From Bacteroidales bacterium UBA1205 (lineage in GTDB: Bacteria > Bacteroidota > Bacteroidia > Bacteroidales > WCHB1-69), in the NCBI GenBank assembly GCA_002309615.1, contig DBXT01000050.1, positions 1 through 29,060 on the forward strand: a stretch of DNA of 29,060 nt. Direction: 5' to 3'. Position 1 is the stretch's first letter, and each line of letters starts with the position of its first letter. Under the pieces are notes generated by a model, which was not told where the DNA came from, ran no database searches, and worked only from the letters and a program-made list of their open reading frames with translations. Of the stretch, positions 15,880 through 22,114 are shown piece after piece. Position numbers and translations under genes: made by a program.

Positions 15880-16830
15880 ATGATTTTTAACAAAAATTAT
15901 AGCAATAGAATGAAAGAACATCACCATCATCATCACCATCATCATCACGAAATAGATGTAAATTCATTAAACAAAGCCTTCATTTTGGGCATTACCTTAA
16001 ATGTGACATATGTATTGGTGGAATTTGGTTTTGGACTGTATTCTCATTCCATGGGATTAATATCAGATGCAGGGCATAATTTGATAGATATTGTCAGTCT
16101 GGTATTGGCTTTATTGGCTTTTCGGCTTTTGCGTATACACACTTCCAAAAAATACACCTACGGACTTAAAAAAAGCACCATTCTGGTATCTTTGGTTAAT
16201 GCCGTGATATTGTTGATAGTGGTGGGTGGTATAGTTGTAGAAAGCGTGCATAAGTTGATAACGCCCGTGGAGGTACAAGGAGGCATTATTGCGTGGGTAG
16301 CTGCGGTAGGAGTGCTTATAAACGGGTTTACGGCATGGCTGTTTATAAAAGACAAAGAGCGGGATATAAATGTAAAAGGAGCTTATTTGCACATGGCTGC
16401 CGATGCGTTGATGTCGCTGGCGGTAGTGGTGTCGGGAATAGTAATATATTATACTCATTGGTATTTTGTTGACCCCGTTATAGGTATAGTAGTGGCAATA
16501 GTAATCACTTTTTCTACCTGGAAATTATTAAAACAAAGCCTTCGTCTGTCCTTAGACGGCGTACCCGACAATGTGGATTACGATATTATAGAGCAAACTA
16601 TAGCATCTTATCCTGCGGTGGTAAATGTTCATCATTTGCATGTATGGGCGTTAAGCACCACCGAAAATGCGCTCACGGCACATGTGGTCTTGCATAGTTA
16701 TGATAACGTGCAGACGATAAAACAAGAATTAAAACATCAATTGGGCGATTTGGGCATACATCATGTAACCATAGAGATGGAATGTGAAGGAGAATTGTGT
16801 GAGAGCGAGGATTGTAAACATGGTGAATAG
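15880..16830 (+). CDS. Cation diffusion facilitator (zinc-type exporter) with N-terminal His tract
   Basis: This 316-residue CDF transporter has a run of ten consecutive histidines coded by mixed CAT/CAC (15919-15948), then six membrane helices. The zinc-site motifs are LISDAGHNLID in helix 2 and HMAADALMSL in helix 5, giving the HD-HD signature of Zn/Cd exporters such as CzcD and ZitB. The cytoplasmic C-terminal domain has VNVHHLHVWALSTTENALTAHVVL, usual for the family, and finishes with a Cys/Asp/Glu-rich tail. Two starts are possible: ATG 15880, which has GGAG six bases upstream, and ATG 15910, which puts the His tract at residue 4 as in many relatives. It is the last gene of the metal cluster, with a terminator following. 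Confidence 0.88.
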   Translation: MIFNKNYSNRMKEHHHHHHHHHHEIDVNSLNKAFILGITLNVTYVLVEFGFGLYSHSMGLISDAGHNLIDIVSLVLALLAFRLLRIHTSKKYTYGLKKSTILVSLVNAVILLIVVGGIVVESVHKLITPVEVQGGIIAWVAAVGVLINGFTAWLFIKDKERDINVKGAYLHMAADALMSLAVVVSGIVIYYTHWYFVDPVIGIVVAIVITFSTWKLLKQSLRLSLDGVPDNVDYDIIEQTIASYPAVVNVHHLHVWALSTTENALTAHVVLHSYDNVQTIKQELKHQLGDLGIHHVTIEMECEGELCESEDCKHGE

Positions 16831-16865
16831 CGTTAGGATATTTGAAAAACCTTGATTATATTATT

Positions 16866-16899
16866 TTTTAAAAAGGAGTCTTCACGGCTTCTTTTTTTT
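16866..16899 (+). terminator. Terminator of the metal cluster
   Basis: GGAGTC (16875-16880) pairs with GGCTTC (16886-16891) through four Watson-Crick and two G-T pairs around loop TTCAC. Five A before and eight T after extend the stem and give the T-run. Confidence 0.7.
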
Positions 16900-16983
16900 A
16901 TGTTGGAAAATATGTCTGAAAGCAAAATCGGGAGATAAATATTTTTTTCTTATGAAGATGATTTAGTATATATCTTTTTTTAC

Positions 16984-16991
16984 TATATTTG
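16984..16991 (+). promoter_or_regulatory. -7 promoter element of the nfeD-stomatin pair
   Basis: TATATTTG matches TAnnTTTG fully, 17 nt upstream of the nfeD start. ATTTAG at 16961-16966 lies near the -33 position and is a weak match to TTTG. Confidence 0.55.
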
Positions 16992-17008
16992 CAAAAAAAA
17001 ATATTGAT

Positions 17009-17455
17009 ATGGAATTAATAATTACATCGTGGCATATTTGGTTAATCATAGCCATTCTTTTAGTCATTATTGAAATATGTACAGCCGCTTTCGGCTCCAT
17101 TTGTTTCGCTATCGGAGCCGGTTTTTCAGCAATAGCAGCAGGGTTGGGTGCCGGGCTCACTTGGCAGATAGTCATTTTTGCTGTAGTATCATTATTGACT
17201 TTTGTGTTTTTGCGTCCTTTTATGCTCAAATTTATGGATCGCAAGTCAAAAAATGTGAAAACCAATGCAGATGCTCTTGTCGGACGCAAGGCCGTTGTGT
17301 CGGAACGTATTGATGCTTCGCAACAGACAGGCCGTGTGGCTGTTGACGGTGATGATTGGAAGGCAGTGTCGGAAGACGGTTCTGTTATTGAAAAAGGCAC
17401 ACCAGTGGAAATAGTAAAATTAGATAGTATTATTTTAACCGTAAAACAATATTAA
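17009..17455 (+). CDS. NfeD family membrane protein
   Basis: This 148-residue protein has an N-terminal membrane part with three to four short hydrophobic segments (about residues 5-70, with GSICFAIGAGFSAIAAGLGAG) and a soluble OB-fold domain (about 85-146) containing ALVGRKAVVSERIDASQQTG, GRVAVDGDDWKAVSEDG, GTPVEIV. This is the short NfeD1b form without the serine protease domain. The SPFH protein gene begins one base after its stop codon. NfeD proteins pair with stomatin-like proteins across bacteria and are thought to shape membrane microdomains or complex stability; the molecular role is not settled. Confidence 0.88.
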   Translation: MELIITSWHIWLIIAILLVIIEICTAAFGSICFAIGAGFSAIAAGLGAGLTWQIVIFAVVSLLTFVFLRPFMLKFMDRKSKNVKTNADALVGRKAVVSERIDASQQTGRVAVDGDDWKAVSEDGSVIEKGTPVEIVKLDSIILTVKQY

Positions 17456-17456
17456 T

Positions 17457-18416
17457 ATGAATCCTTTTAACATAGTTTTAATCGTTTTAGTCGCTCTCGT
17501 TGTGATTTACATCCTTCGGGGTATAAAGATAGTTTCGCAGTCGGAAACCATGATTGTAGAACGTCTCGGAAAGTATAACCGCACTTTAAACGCAGGTATT
17601 AATGTCATTCTTCCCATTGTGGAAAAAGCTAAAGAAACCGTTTCTCGTCGACAAGACGGACGTTTAAGCGCCACCTCACGTATAGATATGCGTGAACAGG
17701 TGTATGACTTTGACAAACAAAGCGTGATTACCAAAGACAACGTAATGACAGAAATCAACGCCTTGTTGTATTTTCAAATAGTAGACCCTATGAAGGCTGT
17801 TTATGAAATTCAAAACCTTCCGGTAGCTATAGAAAAGTTAACACAGACCACCCTGCGTAATGTGGTAGGCGAAATGGAACTTGACGAAACGCTGACATCA
17901 AGAGACACCATCAACTCCAAATTGCGTACCGTGTTGGATGATGCCACCAACAAGTGGGGAGTGAAAGTGAATCGTGTGGAATTGCAGGATATCACACCTC
18001 CGGAGAGCATTCGCCGTACAATGGAACTTCAAATGCAAGCTGAACGTAATCGTCGTGCCGAGATATTGAAGGCAGAAGGTGAGAAACAAGCACAAATTTT
18101 GAATTCAGAAGGTGAAAAGCAGGCTGAGATTAACGCTGCCGAAGCCGACAAACAAGCCAATATCTTAAAAGCAGAAGGAGAAGCCCGTGCTAAAATATTG
18201 CAAGCAGAAGCAGAAGCTACCGCTATTCGTAATATAGCAGAAGCTGTTTCTGACCGCGGGGCAGACCCTGTAAACTACCTGCTTGCGGTGAAATATATAG
18301 AAGCTCTTAAAGATATCGCATCAGGACAACAAAACAAGACGGTGTACTTGCCTTACGAGGCCACCAATATGTTAGGTTCTATTGGCGGAATCAAAGATAT
18401 GTTTCAAGTAAAGTAA
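17457..18416 (+). CDS. SPFH/Band 7 protein, paraslipin/QmcA-like stomatin
   Basis: A 319-residue protein with one N-terminal membrane helix (residues 5-20), an SPFH domain (about 23-190, including VSQSETMIVERLGKY and the RNVVGEMELDETL segment), and a coiled-coil region (192-257) of six 11-residue repeats rich in Ala, Glu and Lys. The C-terminal part has AVKYIEALKDIASG and VYLPYEATNMLGSIGG, as in QmcA and other paraslipins. Such proteins form large rings or cages at the inner membrane, often scaffolding proteases such as FtsH. Its one-base gap to nfeD points to a shared transcript and complex. Confidence 0.9.
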   Translation: MNPFNIVLIVLVALVVIYILRGIKIVSQSETMIVERLGKYNRTLNAGINVILPIVEKAKETVSRRQDGRLSATSRIDMREQVYDFDKQSVITKDNVMTEINALLYFQIVDPMKAVYEIQNLPVAIEKLTQTTLRNVVGEMELDETLTSRDTINSKLRTVLDDATNKWGVKVNRVELQDITPPESIRRTMELQMQAERNRRAEILKAEGEKQAQILNSEGEKQAEINAAEADKQANILKAEGEARAKILQAEAEATAIRNIAEAVSDRGADPVNYLLAVKYIEALKDIASGQQNKTVYLPYEATNMLGSIGGIKDMFQVK

Positions 18417-18436
18417 AGTATTTTAGTTATATAAAC

Positions 18437-18466
18437 AAAAAAAGGTCGCAAATTGCGACCTTTTTT
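18437..18466. terminator. Bidirectional terminator between the stomatin gene and tsf
   Basis: GGTCGCA (18444-18450) pairs with TGCGACC (18454-18460), loop AAT. Seven A precede and six T follow the stem, so it can end transcription from either side, matching the convergent genes. Confidence 0.85.
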
Positions 18467-18485
18467 ATTGGAATAAAGAGAAAAA

Positions 18486-19316
18486 TTATTCTCCTAATTG
18501 TAAACGATAGAATCCTTCGCAAACCAATTCGCTATCGGCTTCTTTCATATATTGAGCGATAGTTTTTTTGCTGTCTTTGATAAATTCTTGATTTACCAAG
18601 GTGTTTTCTTTGAAGAATTTATTCAGTTTACCTTGAGCTATTTTCTCTATCATGTTTTCAGGTTTACCTTCTTGACGAGTCATTTCACGGGCCAATTCCA
18701 ATTCGTGGTCTATGGTTTCTTGAGGTACTTTGTCTGCATCTACCGCAATAGGATTCATGGCTGCTATTTGCATAGCGATATCGTGACCTACTACATCCAT
18801 GTTAGTACCTACTTTGTTGAATCCGCAAATGGTTGCCAAACGGTTACCGTTGTGATTGTAAGATGCTACGTATGCATTTTGCATGATTTCATAGCGGTTA
18901 ATTTCAACTTTTTCACCTGTTTTACCGGTTAATTCGGTTAAAATTTGACTGATAGTCATACCGTCTAAGGTAGCATCCAATAATTGTTGCAAATTTTGAA
19001 TTTTGTTTGCTAATGCAAAATTGCTTATTTTTTTTGCACATGCAATAAAATCTTCTGTTTTTGCAACAAAATCGGTTTCACAATTGAGCATGAGAACTGT
19101 TCCAAAAGTATGTTCTGCATTGGTTTGTGCATATACATAACCGTCGCTGGCACATCTGTCAGCTCTTTTTGCTGCTATTTTTTGACCTTTTTTACGTAAT
19201 ATGTCAATTGCTTTATCGAAATCACCGTCAGCTTCTACGAGTGCATTTTTGCAATCCATCATACCTGAACCGGTTTCTTTTCTCAATTTGTTTACTTCAG
19301 CTGCTGTTATAGCCAT
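18486..19316 (-). CDS. tsf: Translation elongation factor Ts
   Basis: A 276-residue nucleotide exchange factor for EF-Tu. The N-terminal UBA-like domain contains VNKLRKETGSGMMDCKNAL, and the core has NCETDFVAKTEDF, the TDFV motif whose Asp-Phe intrudes into EF-Tu to release GDP-Mg2+. The second half repeats the core fold (GNRLATICGFNKVG; AMQIAAMNPIAV) and ends with the helical hairpin and QEFIKDSKKTIAQYMKE. Length is normal for Bacteroidota. It is last in rplM-rpsI-rpsB-tsf, 25 nt after rpsB. Confidence 0.95.
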   Translation of the reverse strand: MAITAAEVNKLRKETGSGMMDCKNALVEADGDFDKAIDILRKKGQKIAAKRADRCASDGYVYAQTNAEHTFGTVLMLNCETDFVAKTEDFIACAKKISNFALANKIQNLQQLLDATLDGMTISQILTELTGKTGEKVEINRYEIMQNAYVASYNHNGNRLATICGFNKVGTNMDVVGHDIAMQIAAMNPIAVDADKVPQETIDHELELAREMTRQEGKPENMIEKIAQGKLNKFFKENTLVNQEFIKDSKKTIAQYMKEADSELVCEGFYRLQLGE

Positions 19317-19341
19317 TGTTATTAAATTTTAAGCGTTAAAA

Positions 19342-20199
19342 TTATTTTTTCTTTGCTACTGTTTTGCGAGGACGTTTTTCGGTTTCGCCTTCTGTGTTTT
19401 CACCTATACGTTTTCTGCGACCGCTTCTGGGGGCAGCTTCTTTTTCAGGTTCTTCAGTTTCGGCTGCTTCTACTTGTTCTTCTTCCTCTTCTTCTTTTTT
19501 GTCTTTGTCCAAAGCTCTTTCATTCAATCCTTCTTGAATAGCATCGCACATGGCTTTTACTATTAAAGATATGGATTTAGAAGCATCGTCGTTAGCAGGG
19601 ATAGCATAATCCACTGCGTTAGGATCGGAATTGGTATCAACAATAGCGAATGTAGGAATACCCAATTTTTTAGCTTCTGCCACGGCAATATGTTCTTTCA
19701 ATATGTCAACAACAAATAATGCTTGCGGCAAACGATTCATTTCGGAAATAGAGCCTAAATTCTTATTTAATTTAGCTTTTTCGCGTTGAATTTGTAAACG
19801 TTCACGTTTGGAAATGTTTTTCCATTGGTCGCTGTTGATCAACTCGTCAATGGCTGTCATTTTTTTCACTGCCTTGCGAATGGTAACAAAATTAGTTAAC
19901 ATTCCGCCCGGCCAACGTTCGGTAACGTAAGGCATGCCTACTGCAGATACATGTTCTGCAATCACGTCTTTAGCTTGTTTTTTGGTAGCAACAAACATGA
20001 TTTTTCTACCTGAACGAGCTATTTGTCTCATGGCTGCTGCGGCTTCATCTACTTTTGCAACGGTTTTGTGCAAATCAATGATGTGAATACCGTTTTTTTC
20101 CATGAAGATGTAAGGAGCCATATTGGGGTTCCATTTTCTTTTAAGGTGTCCGAAATGAGCACCTGCGTCTAACAATTCGTTAAAACTTACGCTTGACAT
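19342..20199 (-). CDS. rpsB: 30S ribosomal protein S2 with charged C-terminal extension
   Basis: This 285-residue protein has the S2 core at residues 1-230: FNELLDAGAHFGHLKRKWNP, IHIIDLHKT, GMLTNFVTIRKA, IPTFAIVDTNSDP and the closing VKAMCDAIQEGLNERAL. The remaining 55 residues form a tail, first acidic (a run of Glu at about 236-241) and then basic, ending KKK. Extended S2 tails occur in Bacteroidota, so this is a lineage trait more than an error; it is probably disordered and could contact rRNA or S1. A 127-nt spacer with a hairpin separates it from rpsI upstream. Confidence 0.95.
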   Translation of the reverse strand: MSSVSFNELLDAGAHFGHLKRKWNPNMAPYIFMEKNGIHIIDLHKTVAKVDEAAAAMRQIARSGRKIMFVATKKQAKDVIAEHVSAVGMPYVTERWPGGMLTNFVTIRKAVKKMTAIDELINSDQWKNISKRERLQIQREKAKLNKNLGSISEMNRLPQALFVVDILKEHIAVAEAKKLGIPTFAIVDTNSDPNAVDYAIPANDDASKSISLIVKAMCDAIQEGLNERALDKDKKEEEEEEQVEAAETEEPEKEAAPRSGRRKRIGENTEGETEKRPRKTVAKKK

Positions 20200-20242
20200 T
20201 TTTTTCTTTTTTTAATGTTTACATTCTTTTAATTAACAATCA

Positions 20243-20274
20243 CAAAGTAGTTTCCATATAATGGAAAGTCTTTG
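20243..20274 (-). promoter_or_regulatory. Structured spacer ahead of rpsB, candidate S2 leader or processing site
   Basis: TTTCCAT (20251-20257) pairs with ATGGAAA (20261-20267) around a three-base loop. An outer CAAAG/CTTTG pair (20243-20247 with 20270-20274) closes it over a small internal loop. The element lies 44 nt upstream of the rpsB start in the operon transcript, with no T-run after it on the minus strand. Confidence 0.4.
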
Positions 20275-20326
20275 CAATTTAGATACTAAACACTGAATAA
20301 TGCTTTGTAATCTAATATATATAATA

Positions 20327-20713
20327 TTAACGTTTGCTGAATTGGAAACGTTTTCTTGCTTTGGGACGACCGGGTTTTTTACGTTCTACCATACGCGGAT
20401 CTCTACAAAGCAAGCCTTGCGGTTTTAATATAGCACGATTAGCAGGGTCAATTTCGCATAATGCTTTAGCAATAGCTAAACGTAATGCTTCTGCTTGACC
20501 TTTTACGCCACCACCGTCAAGGTTAACTTTAATGTCATATTGTCCCATGGCATTCACCAAAGCCAACGATTGAGTGGCTACATATTGAAGTGTGCCCGTG
20601 GAAAAATAATCTTTATAATCACGTCCGTTAACAATAATGTTTCCGGAACCTGCCGACATATATATACGTGCAACGGCTGTTTTTCTTCTTCCTGATGTAT
20701 TTACTACTGCCAT
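20327..20713 (-). CDS. rpsI: 30S ribosomal protein S9
   Basis: A 128-residue S9 with the full family course: N-terminal TSGRRKTAVARIYMSAGSG, GRDYKDYFSTGTLQ, the strand NLDGGGVKGQAEALRLAIAKAL, RDPRMVERKKPGRPKARKRFQFSKR at the end. The terminal Lys-Arg reaches into the P-site of the 30S subunit and touches tRNA. It begins 2 nt after the rplM stop, so the two are translated as a pair, as in most bacteria. Confidence 0.96.
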   Translation of the reverse strand: MAVVNTSGRRKTAVARIYMSAGSGNIIVNGRDYKDYFSTGTLQYVATQSLALVNAMGQYDIKVNLDGGGVKGQAEALRLAIAKALCEIDPANRAILKPQGLLCRDPRMVERKKPGRPKARKRFQFSKR

Positions 20714-20715
20714 AA

Positions 20716-21171
20716 TTACTTGATGTCTTTAATGTTGATTAAACGGGGTTTTTGTGCTTGTTGCTTGTGTTCTGCTCCTGCATAAACATATAAATTGCGG
20801 TAAATAGCATCGCCTAATTTATTCTTCGGCAACATACCTCTTACTGCGTGTTCTACCACTGCAATGGGTTTTTTGGCTAACAATTCTTTAGGAGTGGTAA
20901 AACGTTGACCACCGGGATATCCTGTGTAACGTACATATTGTTTGTCCGTCATTTTTTTACCGGTCAATCTGATTTTCTCCGCATTAATAATAACAATATT
21001 ATCACCACAATCTATGTGCGGGGTGTAATTAGTTTTGTGTTTTCCTCTTAATAATTTTGCTGCAACCGATGCCAAACGACCCAAAATTTCACCATCTGCA
21101 TCTATAAGCAACCATTCTTTCTTTACCGCTTCTTTTGCTACCGACTCGGTTTTGTAACTTAATGTGTTCAT
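20716..21171 (-). CDS. rplM: 50S ribosomal protein L13
   Basis: This 151-residue L13 shows LLIDADGEILGRLASVAAKLLRGKHK, TPHIDCGDNIVIINAEKIRLTGKK, the signature VEHAVRGMLPKNKLGDAIYRNLYVYAG, and a short C-terminal tail. It is an early assembly protein of the large subunit. It leads the operon rplM-rpsI-rpsB-tsf; a promoter and a leader of about 100 nt with a hairpin precede it, which fits autogenous control by L13. Confidence 0.96.
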   Translation of the reverse strand: MNTLSYKTESVAKEAVKKEWLLIDADGEILGRLASVAAKLLRGKHKTNYTPHIDCGDNIVIINAEKIRLTGKKMTDKQYVRYTGYPGGQRFTTPKELLAKKPIAVVEHAVRGMLPKNKLGDAIYRNLYVYAGAEHKQQAQKPRLINIKDIK

Positions 21172-21275
21172 CTTTTATTAACTAACGTCTTGTTTTTTTA
21201 ATATTTTAATTACTTCAAACAAATATTTCACCTTCTTTGTTTGCGGATAATAATACGGTTCTCATTTAGAGTTGG
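21172..21275 (-). promoter_or_regulatory. Leader of the rplM operon with hairpin, candidate L13 autoregulatory RNA
   Basis: In the transcript, CAAACAAA pairs with TTTGTTTG (plus-strand 21236-21243 with 21216-21223), eight perfect pairs around a 12-nt loop carrying the SD-like GAAGGUG. The leader is longer than those of other genes here. L13 leader motifs have been described for Bacteroidia; whether this matches that model was not tested. Confidence 0.45.
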
Positions 21276-21283
21276 CAAAAGTA
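21276..21283 (-). promoter_or_regulatory. -7 promoter element of the rplM operon
   Basis: Reads TACTTTTG on the minus strand, a full TAnnTTTG match, 104 nt upstream of the rplM start. A CAAAA at 21299 gives a TTTTG on the minus strand at shorter than usual spacing. Confidence 0.5.
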
Positions 21284-21330
21284 GCATTTTTTTTCTTACA
21301 AAATGCTGTTTTTAACGTTTTTTTGTTAAT

Positions 21331-21366
21331 AAAAAAATGCAGACGGTTTTTTTTGCCGTCTGCATT
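21331..21366 (-). terminator. Terminator of the nitroreductase gene
   Basis: ATGCAGACGG (21337-21346) pairs with CCGTCTGCAT (21356-21365), ten perfect pairs, nine-base loop. On the minus strand the stem is followed by a run of T (plus-strand A at 21331-21337). It lies 29 nt past the stop codon. Confidence 0.85.
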
Positions 21367-21394
21367 GTGTATTTCTATTATATTATTATATGTA

Positions 21395-22051
21395 TTATCT
21401 GGCACCGACAGGGTGGGCTATCATTACTTTTCCGTTTTTCAAATTGATAAGTTTGGCTATCTTGTCTCGGTCAATTTGTCCGACAGCAACGGTGGACATT
21501 TGCTCCGATTCACAGCATAAGTATATGTTCTGGCTTACATAGCCGCAGTCTATGGCTGCATAAAAATCACGGTCTGCAACTTCAAAGCCTTTCATTTTAT
21601 CGTAATTAGCCACCAATACCAATACCATGGGAGCATCCATGTTCGTTTCGGGTTTAATCACCTGTTTGCGAGAATCTCCGTTACGGATTTTTTTCACCTG
21701 ATGGTCTTCCGGCATATATTTGTAAATACCGCTGCTTAAAAATACATACACTTCTATTTCTTGGGAATTGCGAGCCGAAGGTGCGGTGCGTTTATGTTCG
21801 GACGGACGATTTTCTCCGTTGGCTGCCCACAACAAACGGGATATACGAATAGGTTCTATTTCCTGAGGAGTGAATTCTCGTACGGATTTGCGTTCTCTTA
21901 ACACTTCCAATAAAGGCATTCCACCACCGTCTACAGGTTCTAATACCAAATCATCTCCTGTGGCAGTTGCCGGAGCGGCAGTAGAGGATTGTGCGTTTGA
22001 ATTGATACTAATCATACTCACTGCAATTACTAATATTATTATTTTTCTCAT
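21395..22051 (-). CDS. Exported nitroreductase-family protein (SagB/ThcOx-like)
   Basis: A 218-residue protein with a signal peptide (MRKIIILVIAVSMISINSNAQ) and a low-complexity Ala/Thr linker, then a nitroreductase fold: LRERKSVREFTPQEI, the RxSxR segment that binds FMN phosphate; LLWAANGENRPSEHKRTAPSARNSQEIEVYV, typical of the SagB-type branch; and AAIDCGYVSQNIYLCCE, the dimer/FMN helix. It lacks a lipobox. Oxygen-labile FMN enzymes of this fold are usually cytoplasmic, so export is notable, although exported members occur in Bacteroidota. Electron donor and substrate are unknown. The gene lies 64 nt downstream of the S41 protease with its own -7 box and terminator. Confidence 0.8.
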   Translation of the reverse strand: MRKIIILVIAVSMISINSNAQSSTAAPATATGDDLVLEPVDGGGMPLLEVLRERKSVREFTPQEIEPIRISRLLWAANGENRPSEHKRTAPSARNSQEIEVYVFLSSGIYKYMPEDHQVKKIRNGDSRKQVIKPETNMDAPMVLVLVANYDKMKGFEVADRDFYAAIDCGYVSQNIYLCCESEQMSTVAVGQIDRDKIAKLINLKNGKVMIAHPVGAR

Positions 22052-22083
22052 CTTTATAATATTTATGTTAATAATTCATCTTG

Positions 22084-22091
22084 CAAAGATA
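22084..22091 (-). promoter_or_regulatory. -7 promoter element of the nitroreductase gene
   Basis: Reads TATCTTTG on the minus strand, a full TAnnTTTG match, 32 nt ahead of the start codon and just past the S41 protease stop. Confidence 0.55.
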
Positions 22092-22114
22092 ACATTTTTA
22101 TTGCAATTATCGTG

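Noticed and set aside
15919..15948. CAT/CAC run as a microsatellite or CRISPR-like repeat
   Set aside because: It codes in frame for ten His with irregular codon order, has no spacers, and fits the N-terminus of a CDF transporter.
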